In this document: positions 8,668-15,677 of the stretch, piece by piece
Layout of the letters: every line of letters starts with the position of its first letter
How positions within the stretch are numbered: the stretch's first letter is position 1
Assembly: GCA_017555105.1 (NCBI GenBank)
Contig: JAFZHB010000015.1
Location: 62,001 to 126,000 of the forward strand
Origin: Alistipes sp.
GTDB lineage: Bacteria; Bacteroidota; Bacteroidia; Bacteroidales; Rikenellaceae
Length of the DNA: 64,000 bases
Direction: 5' to 3'
The notes under the pieces: generated by a model
What the model saw: only the letters and a program-made list of their open reading frames with translations
The model's database searches: none
What the model was told of the DNA's origin: nothing
Made by a program: the position numbers and the translations under genes

Positions 8668-9117
8668 ATGGAAGTTATTCTGATCAAAGATATGGAGAAC
8701 CTGGGCTACGCTAACGACATCGTCAATGTAAAGCCCGGCTACGCTAACAACTACCTCATCCCCCAGGGCTTCGCTAAGGCCGCTACGGCTTCGGCAAAGA
8801 AGATCCTGGCCGAGAACCTGAAGCAGCGCGCTCACAAGGACGCTAAGATCCTGGCCGACGCTCAGGCACTCGCAGAGACGATCCAGAACCTGCCCCTCAC
8901 CATCACGGTTAAGGCAGAGGAGGGTAAGCTCTTCGGTACGGTTACGGCTACCGACCTGTCGGAGGCTCTGGCCGAGAAGGGCATCACCGTTGATCGCAAG
9001 GCTATCGCTGTAGAGGCTGTGAAGACCGTAGGCGAGTACATCGCAACGGCTAAGCTGCACCGCGAGGTTAAGGCCGAGATCAAGTTCTCGGTGGTAGCTG
9101 CTGCTACGGAGGAGTAA
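8668..9117 (+). CDS. rplI: 50S ribosomal protein L9
   Basis: This 149-residue protein has the two-domain L9 shape: the N-terminal rRNA-binding fold (MEVILIKDMENLGYANDIVNV, then GYANNYLIPQGFAKAAT), a long connecting helix, and a C-terminal domain from about residue 80 (VKAEEGKLFGTVTATDLSEAL). Its length is normal. It closes the operon and is followed 28 bp later by a strong intrinsic terminator. Confidence 0.97.
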   Translation: MEVILIKDMENLGYANDIVNVKPGYANNYLIPQGFAKAATASAKKILAENLKQRAHKDAKILADAQALAETIQNLPLTITVKAEEGKLFGTVTATDLSEALAEKGITVDRKAIAVEAVKTVGEYIATAKLHREVKAEIKFSVVAAATEE

Positions 9118-9144
9118 GCCAAAGGCTTTCATCTCAAAGAAAAA

Positions 9145-9174
9145 AGGCTGTACCGCAAGGTGCAGCTTTTTTTT
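9145..9174 (+). terminator. Terminator of the rpsF-rpsR-rplI operon
   Basis: GCTGTACC / GGTGCAGC stem (one G-U pair), GCAA tetraloop, then eight Ts. Bases 9175-9367 hold no gene that I can support. Confidence 0.9.
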
Positions 9175-9367
9175 GTGGGGTATGGAGAGCGAAAAATGGG
9201 CTTACTGGCGTGATGGTCAGCAAGGAGACCTAATTATGCTGCCGTGATAAGTTTCCAGCTGATTTATATAAATATACTATATCTCCATCATACACCCACT
9301 TTCACGGGACTACTTGAACCATCAAGCCTAAAACTCCATAAAGCCTAAAACTGCTGGTTATAAACAG

Positions 9368-9397
9368 AACGAGCCTGTCCGCATGGACAGGCTCGTT
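9368..9397 (-). terminator. Hairpin downstream of the M16 peptidase
   Basis: A perfect 13-bp stem (AACGAGCCTGTCC / GGACAGGCTCGTT) with GCAT loop lies 20 bp after the peptidase stop; the T-run on the minus strand is poor (CTGTTTATAA). Confidence 0.65.
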
Positions 9398-9416
9398 CGT
9401 TGAGGATTGCGGGAGA

Positions 9417-12242
9417 TTACTCTGCCGAGGGGCGCATCACTACCTTGATCAGGTTGCCCTCGTTGAGGATCTTCTTCATCAAGGCCTGAATGTCGGCATT
9501 CGTGATCGCCTTGACGGTTGCCTCGTAGTTGGCCAGGGAATCCAGACCCGAAGCGCTGTACAGCGTCGAAACATAGTTCATCCAACTGGCGTTCTGCTCC
9601 AGGCTGCTCTTCCAGCTCTTCAGCAGGAACTCGCGCGTCTTCTCTACATCCTCCGTCTTCGGGCCCTCGTTGGCGATCGTCTCGATCTCCTTCAGCACGA
9701 TCTCGCAGAGCTCGTCGGCCATCTGATCGTTCGTATCGAACTGGATGGTCAGCTCGTAGGTCGGCTTCGGTACAAAGCCCGTCGAGTTGCTTACATGCAC
9801 ACCATAGGTGCCGCCCTTCTCCTCGCGGATCGATACCAGGTAGCGGCTATTGAGTGCCTGCGTCAGGAAGGTGAGCGCCAAACGGTTCTCAAAGGTGAAC
9901 GGCATGCTGCCCGAGAGGAGGAAGCGTACCGAAACCTTCGGCTGCTGCATCTCTACACGGAACATCTCGTCGATCTGACCCTTCACGGGGTAGCAGTTAT
10001 CCTCTACCACCTGCATCGTCTTCTTCGATACGGGCAGCGAACCGATATACTTCTCTACGAGCGGCTTGAGCGTCTCGAGCTCTACATTACCCACAAAGAA
10101 ATAGGTAAAGCTGTTGCCATCGGGGAAGAGCTTGCCATAGATCGGAGCCAGCTGCTCGAACTGCATCGAGGCCAACGCCTCCTTGGTGATGGGCTGACGA
10201 CGCGGATTGTCACCGAAGACGGTCTTCGTGTAGTGCTTCTCCATCTGGAAGTCGGGGTTCTTCTCGATGTTCTCGAGCTGAGCACCGATCATCGTCATCG
10301 TCGTAGCGTAGTCCTTCTCATCGAAGCGCGGCTGCGTCAGGTGGAGGTAGAGCAGCTGCAACATCGTCTCGAGGTCCTTGGGCGAGCACGAACCGCTCAG
10401 CTGGCTGGTGTAGTTCGATACGCTAGGCGACACATGAGCAAAGATACCCGAGAGCTGCTTCTGCAGATCGATGCGCGAGAACTTACCTACGCCCGACATC
10501 TGGTTGATGAGCGGGAGCACCTCGCCATAGACCATCTCCTCGTCCTTCAGTACCGACGAGCCACCGTAAGCGCGCGCGAAGAACTGAATCTCGTCAGCCT
10601 TATACTTCGTCGGCTTCACAACGACCTTGATGCCGTTCTTGAGCGTCCACTCCGTCGTGCCGTAGGCCTCATTCGTGGCACTCTTCTTCACGGGCGAACC
10701 CTTCAGTACCACATCCTCGGCGATCAGCGGCTCCTTCACGACATTGTCCTTGTAGGGCTCAATCTCGCTCTCGATCACCTTCTTGCGGATAGCAAGGATC
10801 TCCTCCTTGGTCGGCACGGCTACACCCTCCTTCTGGGGAGCGTTGAGGATGATCACCTGATTCTGATCCGTGAGGTACTGCTTCATCACCTGGTTGATCG
10901 CCTCTACATTGAGCGACTTGATGAGCATGCTGTCGATCTTTGCCTCGTTCTCCGGACCGGGGAAGGCGGCATTTGCGCGGTAGGCGTTGAGGTAGCGCTG
11001 TACATAGTAGCCGTTCGTGTTGTCGTTGCGGTTGGCATACTGACGCTCGCACGAACGCAGCAGGTCGTTCTGCGCACGCTCAAACTCGCCGTGCGTGAAG
11101 CCGTAGCGACGCACACGCTCCATCTCGGTCAGAATGGCCTCGATACCACGCGCCAGGCCGCCATCCTTCGTTACAGCCGCCAAGATGGTCGTCTGCAGCG
11201 TCGGGATGATGCCAATCGAGCCGTTCTGCATCGCACCACCAATGAAGGGGGCATCGGGCTGCATCGTGATCTCGGTCAAACGATCCTGTGCCATCGAGCT
11301 GAAGTAGGCGTCGATGATCGACAACATCTCGGCATAGACCGTGTTGTTGGCCTCCTTCGGGAGCGCCGGACGCTTGATGAAGATCTGTGCACGGTTGGTG
11401 GTCATCTCCGGATCGGTAAAGATCGAGATGATCGGCTCCTCGTTGTTGGGAACCACGATCGTCTCCTTCTGGGCTACATCGGCCGACGAGGCGGGGATGT
11501 CGCTCATCAGCGTCTTGAGCTTACCCTCGATCTGATCCACATCGATGTCACCCACGATGACGATGGCCTGATACTCGGGGCGATACCACTTCTGGTAAAA
11601 ATCCTCCAACTCGTGGTAGGCGAAGTTCTGCAGGCCGTTGAGGTGGCCGATCAGGTTGCGCTCAGCATAGCGCGTACCGTGACCAAGTGCCTTGAGCATC
11701 TCGGTCTGGGCACGCCACTGGGCACCGTCGCGCGTGCGCAACTCCTCCTTGATCACACCGCGCTCCGAGTCGATCTCCTTCGGCTGCAGGGCGATGAAGT
11801 GCGACCAATCGTGCAGAATGAGCATCGCCGAGTCGATGATGCCCTCACGCGTGGTCGGCACAGCCGAAATGTTGTAGCAGGTCTCATCCCACGAGGTGTA
11901 GGCGTTGAGGTTTGCACCAAACTTTACGCCGACCGTCTCCAGGTACTCGATGATCTGCTTACCCGGCAGGTTCTTCGTGCCATTGAAGGCCATGTGCTCC
12001 AGGAAGTGAGCCAGACCCTGCTGCGAATCCTCCTCCTGGATAGCACCTACATGGTGCAGGATGTAGAACTCGGCCTGGTTCTTCGGCTTCTCGTTGTGGC
12101 GAATGAAGTAACTCATGCCATTCTCCAGCGTACCTTTGCGCACGGCAGGATCCTCGGGCATGGGCGACATGGGGTTGAGCCCCTGTGCCGTCGCGCTGAC
12201 TGCAGCCAACACGGCGACAATCCATAATGTGAGTTTTTTCAT
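9417..12242 (-). CDS. M16 family zinc metallopeptidase (pitrilysin/insulinase type), secreted
   Basis: This 941-residue protein starts with a Sec signal peptide (MKKLTLWIVAVLAAVSATAQ). The inverted zinc motif HxxEH is HFLEH at residues 79-83, in the M16 context GLAHFLEHMAFNGTKNLPG, with the further glutamate in RGVIKEELRTR. A second, inactive M16 half with the FRVEMQQPKVSVRF and YLVSIREEKGGTYGV blocks follows, as in one-chain pitrilysins. It should degrade peptides in the periplasm or outside the cell. Its closest upstream gene is a small Cro/C1 regulator 63 bp away on the same strand; no promoter box lies between, so co-transcription is likely. A second, less similar M16 gene lies at 15.7-18.6 kb. 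Confidence 0.93.
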   Translation of the reverse strand: MKKLTLWIVAVLAAVSATAQGLNPMSPMPEDPAVRKGTLENGMSYFIRHNEKPKNQAEFYILHHVGAIQEEDSQQGLAHFLEHMAFNGTKNLPGKQIIEYLETVGVKFGANLNAYTSWDETCYNISAVPTTREGIIDSAMLILHDWSHFIALQPKEIDSERGVIKEELRTRDGAQWRAQTEMLKALGHGTRYAERNLIGHLNGLQNFAYHELEDFYQKWYRPEYQAIVIVGDIDVDQIEGKLKTLMSDIPASSADVAQKETIVVPNNEEPIISIFTDPEMTTNRAQIFIKRPALPKEANNTVYAEMLSIIDAYFSSMAQDRLTEITMQPDAPFIGGAMQNGSIGIIPTLQTTILAAVTKDGGLARGIEAILTEMERVRRYGFTHGEFERAQNDLLRSCERQYANRNDNTNGYYVQRYLNAYRANAAFPGPENEAKIDSMLIKSLNVEAINQVMKQYLTDQNQVIILNAPQKEGVAVPTKEEILAIRKKVIESEIEPYKDNVVKEPLIAEDVVLKGSPVKKSATNEAYGTTEWTLKNGIKVVVKPTKYKADEIQFFARAYGGSSVLKDEEMVYGEVLPLINQMSGVGKFSRIDLQKQLSGIFAHVSPSVSNYTSQLSGSCSPKDLETMLQLLYLHLTQPRFDEKDYATTMTMIGAQLENIEKNPDFQMEKHYTKTVFGDNPRRQPITKEALASMQFEQLAPIYGKLFPDGNSFTYFFVGNVELETLKPLVEKYIGSLPVSKKTMQVVEDNCYPVKGQIDEMFRVEMQQPKVSVRFLLSGSMPFTFENRLALTFLTQALNSRYLVSIREEKGGTYGVHVSNSTGFVPKPTYELTIQFDTNDQMADELCEIVLKEIETIANEGPKTEDVEKTREFLLKSWKSSLEQNASWMNYVSTLYSASGLDSLANYEATVKAITNADIQALMKKILNEGNLIKVVMRPSAE

Positions 12243-12282
12243 AGTCTAAAAATTATTGATTTGTTGTTTGAATCTTGTGTGT

Positions 12283-12299
12283 AATTCTAAATTTTGAAT
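12283..12299. repeat. 17-bp intergenic sequence shared with the rpsF leader
   Basis: AATTCTAAATTTTGAAT is identical to 7936-7952. It lies between the regulator and the M16 gene. Confidence 0.6.
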
Positions 12300-12305
12300 G
12301 TTTCG

Positions 12306-12521
12306 TCACTCTGCTTCGTCGGGACGGTATTCGAGAATGTCTCCCGGCTGGCAGTCGAGCTCGCGGCAGATCGCTTCGAGGGTAGAGAAACGTATCGCCT
12401 TGCCTTTTCCGGTCTTCAAAATCGAGAGGTTGGCAGGTGTGATCTCCACCCGCTCGGCCAGTGCGCCCAACGAGATCTTGCGCTTGGCCATCATGACATC
12501 GATGTTGACAATTACGGCCAT
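12306..12521 (-). CDS. Small helix-turn-helix transcriptional regulator, Cro/C1 (YozG-like)
   Basis: This 71-residue protein is almost entirely one Cro/C1-type HTH domain: ISLGALAERVEITPANLS (helices 1-3) then ILKTGKGKAIRFSTLEAI and CRELDCQPGDILEYRPDEAE, which is the YozG/YdaS-like ending found in regulators of about 70 residues. It would act as a dimeric DNA-binding repressor; the target is unknown but the co-oriented M16 peptidase gene or its own promoter are the obvious candidates. Its start codon is preceded, 6 bases upstream, by a run of nine G on the coding strand. A -7 box lies about 138 bases upstream, giving a long leader. Confidence 0.85.
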   Translation of the reverse strand: MAVIVNIDVMMAKRKISLGALAERVEITPANLSILKTGKGKAIRFSTLEAICRELDCQPGDILEYRPDEAE

Positions 12522-12527
12522 CGCTCA

Positions 12528-12536
12528 CCCCCCCCC
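12528..12536 (-). repeat. G9 homopolymer immediately upstream of the regulator start codon
   Basis: Nine C on the plus strand, that is G9 then TGAGCG then ATG on the coding strand. It is a possible slipped-strand site altering translation initiation. Confidence 0.6.
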
Positions 12537-12658
12537 TTGAAATCGTGTTTGTGCAGCATGTTATCTTTCTTAGTTTTAGATGGTTATCGGTTGTTATCGT
12601 GCGTTTGCTTTCACGCCAATCGATCATGCGACAGCAAAAGCGGCCGTCGATCTAACGA

Positions 12659-12666
12659 CAAAGATA
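12659..12666 (-). promoter_or_regulatory. Probable -7 box for the HTH regulator and M16 peptidase
   Basis: Minus strand reads TATCTTTG. The rest of the 284-bp gap 12537-12820 holds no supportable gene. Confidence 0.55.
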
Positions 12667-12784
12667 ATCAAAAATCCCGAATGACGGTACGATTTTATTG
12701 TTTTTCGATAAAAGAGGGTGCTTCCCGCCGTATGATCCCCCAATCACCCATGTACACCGATTTTGGCATTCGAGAAATTAGGCC

Positions 12785-12792
12785 TATTTTTG
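12785..12792 (+). promoter_or_regulatory. -7 box for the TauE/SafE gene
   Basis: TATTTTTG fits TAnnTTTG, 28 bases before the ATG. Confidence 0.6.
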
Positions 12793-12820
12793 TGCTCTAA
12801 AGATTGATATTAGGCAGACG

Positions 12821-13564
12821 ATGATCGATTTGTTGACTACATTTCAGTGGGTTATTCTGGTGCTTACGGCACTTTGTATCGGTATGTCGAAGACGGGCGT
12901 GCAGGGCTTGATGCTGCTCGCCGTCCCCTATATGGCGATGGCCTTCGGTGCGAAGGCCTCTACGGGTGTTATCCTGCCGATGCTCTGTATGGCGGACATC
13001 ATTGCCGTGGTCTATTACAAGCGCATTGCCGACTGGAAGGTGGTTGCGAAACTGCTTCCTACAGCCATCCTCGGATTTTTTGTGGCCATCTTTGTCGATC
13101 GGTTGATCCCCGCGAACGAATTTCGCCAACTCATGGGCTGGACGCTGGCGTTGGTCTTGGTGGTGATGGCCTGGAGCGAACTCTTTGGCAAGGAGAATCG
13201 ATGGATGAAGCGGTGGTGGTACTCCGCGCTGTTTGGCCTGCTCGGAGGCTTTACTACGATGATTGGCAATGCCGCAGGTCCGGTGATGTCGATCTATTTG
13301 CTCTCGATGCGCAAGGGCAAGATGGAGTATATCGGTATCAATGCCTGGTTTTTCTTGGTGGTGAACCTGCTGAAAGTACCCCTGCAAATTTTTGTCTGGG
13401 ACAATATCTCGTGGGATACCTTCTCGCTCAACCTGCTGATGCTGCCCATCATCGCTCTGGGTGCTTGGCTGGGTATTTCGATCATTAAATTATTCCCCGA
13501 GAAGGCCTTCCGCCGCTTTATTCAGTTGGTCACCATTCTGTCGGTGGCGATGATGTTCTGCTAA
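12821..13564 (+). CDS. Sulfite exporter TauE/SafE family membrane protein
   Basis: This 247-residue protein is made of about 8 hydrophobic helices. It carries TauE/SafE features: GMSKTGVQGLMLLAVPYMA in the first half, ILPMLCMADIIAVVYY, and the repeated motif GLLGGFTTMIGNAAGPVMSIYLL at about residue 145. Family members export sulfur-containing anions such as sulfite or sulfoacetate, or other organic anions; the substrate here is not evident. It is monocistronic, between the divergent regulator and the thioesterase gene with its own promoter. Confidence 0.85.
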   Translation: MIDLLTTFQWVILVLTALCIGMSKTGVQGLMLLAVPYMAMAFGAKASTGVILPMLCMADIIAVVYYKRIADWKVVAKLLPTAILGFFVAIFVDRLIPANEFRQLMGWTLALVLVVMAWSELFGKENRWMKRWWYSALFGLLGGFTTMIGNAAGPVMSIYLLSMRKGKMEYIGINAWFFLVVNLLKVPLQIFVWDNISWDTFSLNLLMLPIIALGAWLGISIIKLFPEKAFRRFIQLVTILSVAMMFC

Positions 13565-13603
13565 GTTTAGCGCACCTCTGCTGTTTTAACAGGAATTTTT
13601 CCG

Positions 13604-13611
13604 TATCTTTG
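13604..13611 (+). promoter_or_regulatory. -7 box for the acyl-ACP thioesterase gene
   Basis: TATCTTTG, 22 bases before the ATG at 13634. Confidence 0.65.
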
Positions 13612-13633
13612 CCTAACTAAACTTGGATACACT

Positions 13634-14359
13634 ATGGCAGAGAAGGCCTATTTCACCTATCATGTCGAGCCGCAGTCGCTCGACTTTAATTCGCGCCTGC
13701 GCTCGGCGCAGCTCATTATGTCGGCACTCAACGCCGCAGGAGCCGATGCTCACAACAAGGGCTTCGACTATGTGGACATGGAGCAGGATGATAACACCTG
13801 GGTGATGAGCCGCATGGCCATCGAGGTGGCATTCCGCCCCAAGCAGTACTCCGACTACAAGATCGAGACCTGGATCAGCAACTACAACCGTCTGCTCTCG
13901 ACGCGTAACTTCCGCATCTACGATGAGCAGGGGGTGGAGTTTGCCAAGATGACCTCGCAGTGGGCGATGCTCAATGTCAAGACGCGCACGGCGGTTGATC
14001 TGACATGCACGGCCGATGTCCACGAGCAGTATATGGTGGCCGATGAGCCTCCCTGTGCAGCACCTTGCCGCCTGCGCGGTGTGGCCACCGAGCAGTTCGA
14101 GGAGCACAAAGTGCGCTATAGCGATATCGACTTCAACCGCCACTTCAACACGGTACGCTATTTGGAGCTGATCTTCGACCGCATCCCCATCGAGCAGATT
14201 GCGGCCGAGCGACCCTATCGTCTCGATGTACACTTCCTGCACGAGAGCCGCCTGGGCGAGACGCTGCGCGTAGCATGTGTCGAGGAGGAGACGGGCTTGC
14301 AGTTCGAGATCTCAACCGAGGAGTACCCCTGCGTGCGTGCACAGCTGCGCTGGTTGTAG
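13634..14359 (+). CDS. Acyl-[acyl-carrier-protein] thioesterase
   Basis: This 241-residue protein has two hot-dog domains in tandem, as in plant FatA/FatB and bacterial acyl-ACP thioesterases. The first covers about residues 5-125 (WVMSRMAIEVAFRPKQYSD, then TWISNYNRLLSTRNFRIYD) and the second residues 150-241 (VRYSDIDFNRHFNTVRYLE). In the second, the D-N-H pattern of IDFNRHFN corresponds to catalytic residues in the family. It releases fatty acids from ACP in the cytoplasm, ending or diverting fatty-acid synthesis. It has its own promoter and terminator. Confidence 0.88.
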   Translation: MAEKAYFTYHVEPQSLDFNSRLRSAQLIMSALNAAGADAHNKGFDYVDMEQDDNTWVMSRMAIEVAFRPKQYSDYKIETWISNYNRLLSTRNFRIYDEQGVEFAKMTSQWAMLNVKTRTAVDLTCTADVHEQYMVADEPPCAAPCRLRGVATEQFEEHKVRYSDIDFNRHFNTVRYLELIFDRIPIEQIAAERPYRLDVHFLHESRLGETLRVACVEEETGLQFEISTEEYPCVRAQLRWL

Positions 14360-14380
14360 TTACTCGCGGGAGGAAGAGTT

Positions 14381-14419
14381 GGGGGATTTAGTCCAAGCGG
14401 CTAAATTCCCTCTTTTTTT
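14381..14419 (+). terminator. Terminator after the thioesterase gene
   Basis: Imperfect stem GGGGATTTAG / CTAAATTCCC around a 9-base loop, then T7. It ends 33 bp before the next ATG. Confidence 0.7.
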
Positions 14420-14440
14420 GCATTTTCTCTTTCAAAATGC

Positions 14441-14448
14441 TATATTTA
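14441..14448 (+). promoter_or_regulatory. Near-consensus -7 box for the GT4 gene, almost touching the ATG
   Basis: TATATTTA is one base off TAnnTTTG and ends 4 bases before the ATG, so a transcript from it would have essentially no leader. Confidence 0.45.
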
Positions 14449-14452
14449 CATC

Positions 14453-15589
14453 ATGAAACTCACCATTCTTGGACCGGCACACCCTTATCGAGGTGGCTTG
14501 GCGTCGATTATGCAGACCATGGCTCGCGTCTATCAGCGGGAGGGGCATGAGGTGGATCTCTGCACCTTCACGCTGCAGTATCCTGCGCTGCTCTTCCCGG
14601 GCAAGAGCCAGACGGTCGACACACCGCCGCCTGCCGACCTGCGTATTCGTCGCGTGGTGAACACCTGCAATCCGCTCAATTGGTGGCGTGTGGGACAGAT
14701 GCTGCGCAAGGAGCGACCCGACTTTGTGTTGTTGAAGTATTGGACGCCGTTCATGGCTCCCTGCTTCGGCGCGATTGCGCGTTTGGCACGCAAGAATGGC
14801 CATACGAAGGTGCTCTGCCAGATCGACAATGTCGAGCCGCACGAACACCACCTGACCGATAAACCCTTCAATCGATATTTCCTGCGTTCGGTCGACGGCT
14901 TCGTCTATATGTCCGACGAGGTGGGACAGCAGTTGCGTGCCTATACGGATGCGCCGGCGATCTTCTCGCCCCATCCGCGCTTTGAAAACTTTGGTGAACG
15001 CATCGACCGCGCGGAGGCCTGCGCAGCGCTGGGGATTGATCCTCGGGAGCGCTATGCACTCTTCTTCGGTCTGATTCGTGATTATAAGGGGCTGGACCTC
15101 CTGCTGCGAGCGTGGGGTGAGTTGCACCGCACGGGGCGCACAGAGGGTCGCAAGCTCATCGTAGCGGGGGAGTTCTACACGGCGCGTGAACCCTACCTGC
15201 AACTGATCGAGCAGGAGGGGATCGCCGATAGCATCATCCTCCACGACCATTTTATTCCCGATAGCGCCGTCTGCAACTACTTCTCGGCGGCCGACTTTGT
15301 GGTTCTGCCCTACCGCTCGGCCACGCAGAGTGGGGTGACGCAGATCGCCTACCAATTTGCGCTGCCAATGATCGTGACCGATGTGGGTGGCTTAAAGGAG
15401 ATTGTGCCCGACGGCAGGGTGGGTTACCTCACGCAACCCGATCCGCAGGCCATCGCCCAGAAGATCGAGCAGATCTGGCAGGGTGACACCCTGCAACGCT
15501 TCTACGAGAACTGCCTCACCGAGCGCAACCGCTTCTCCTGGGAGGAGATGTGTGCCAAACTGATGGAGGTCTATCAACAGACGCAGTAG
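14453..15589 (+). CDS. Glycosyltransferase family 4 (GT-B) protein
   Basis: This 378-residue cytoplasmic GT-B enzyme has an N-terminal acceptor half with the glycine loop GPAHPYRGGLAS (residues 7-18). The C-terminal donor half contains LFFGLIRDYKGLDLLLRAW, LIVAGEFY and FVVLPYRSATQSGVTQIAY. The final block has the E-x7-E-like pattern of retaining GT4 enzymes only in part (SGVTQ..ALPMIVTDVGGLKEIV). It probably adds a sugar to a surface polysaccharide or lipid, but donor and acceptor are unknown. It stands alone rather than in a polysaccharide cluster, which suggests a core or lipid glycosylation step. Confidence 0.85.
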   Translation: MKLTILGPAHPYRGGLASIMQTMARVYQREGHEVDLCTFTLQYPALLFPGKSQTVDTPPPADLRIRRVVNTCNPLNWWRVGQMLRKERPDFVLLKYWTPFMAPCFGAIARLARKNGHTKVLCQIDNVEPHEHHLTDKPFNRYFLRSVDGFVYMSDEVGQQLRAYTDAPAIFSPHPRFENFGERIDRAEACAALGIDPRERYALFFGLIRDYKGLDLLLRAWGELHRTGRTEGRKLIVAGEFYTAREPYLQLIEQEGIADSIILHDHFIPDSAVCNYFSAADFVVLPYRSATQSGVTQIAYQFALPMIVTDVGGLKEIVPDGRVGYLTQPDPQAIAQKIEQIWQGDTLQRFYENCLTERNRFSWEEMCAKLMEVYQQTQ

Positions 15590-15610
15590 AGAGATATAGG
15601 CTTAATTGGT

Positions 15611-15647
15611 CGAAAAAGAAGAGCCGCTCGATTTTCGAGCGGCTCTT
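15611..15647. terminator. Hairpin between the GT4 gene and the second M16 peptidase
   Basis: A perfect 13-bp stem (AAGAGCCGCTCGA / TCGAGCGGCTCTT) with a TTT loop; the minus strand continues CTTTTTCG, so it mainly ends the leftward M16 transcript. Confidence 0.8.
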
Positions 15648-15677
15648 GCTGTTGGATGGCCGAAGCCACCCGAAAGT

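Noticed and set aside
9182..9247. A 21-codon open frame starting MESEKWAYWRDG after the rplI terminator
   Set aside because: No promoter or conserved feature; too short to support as a gene.
9795..12227. An 810-codon antisense open frame opposite the first M16 peptidase
   Set aside because: Same codon-bias artefact; no promoter, leader or recognisable domain, and the opposite strand encodes a complete M16 enzyme.
12537..12627. Idea that the G9 tract could fuse an upstream 35-codon frame to the HTH regulator
   Set aside because: With eight G the upstream frame meets TGA just before the regulator ATG, and with ten it enters the third frame, so no fusion is possible.
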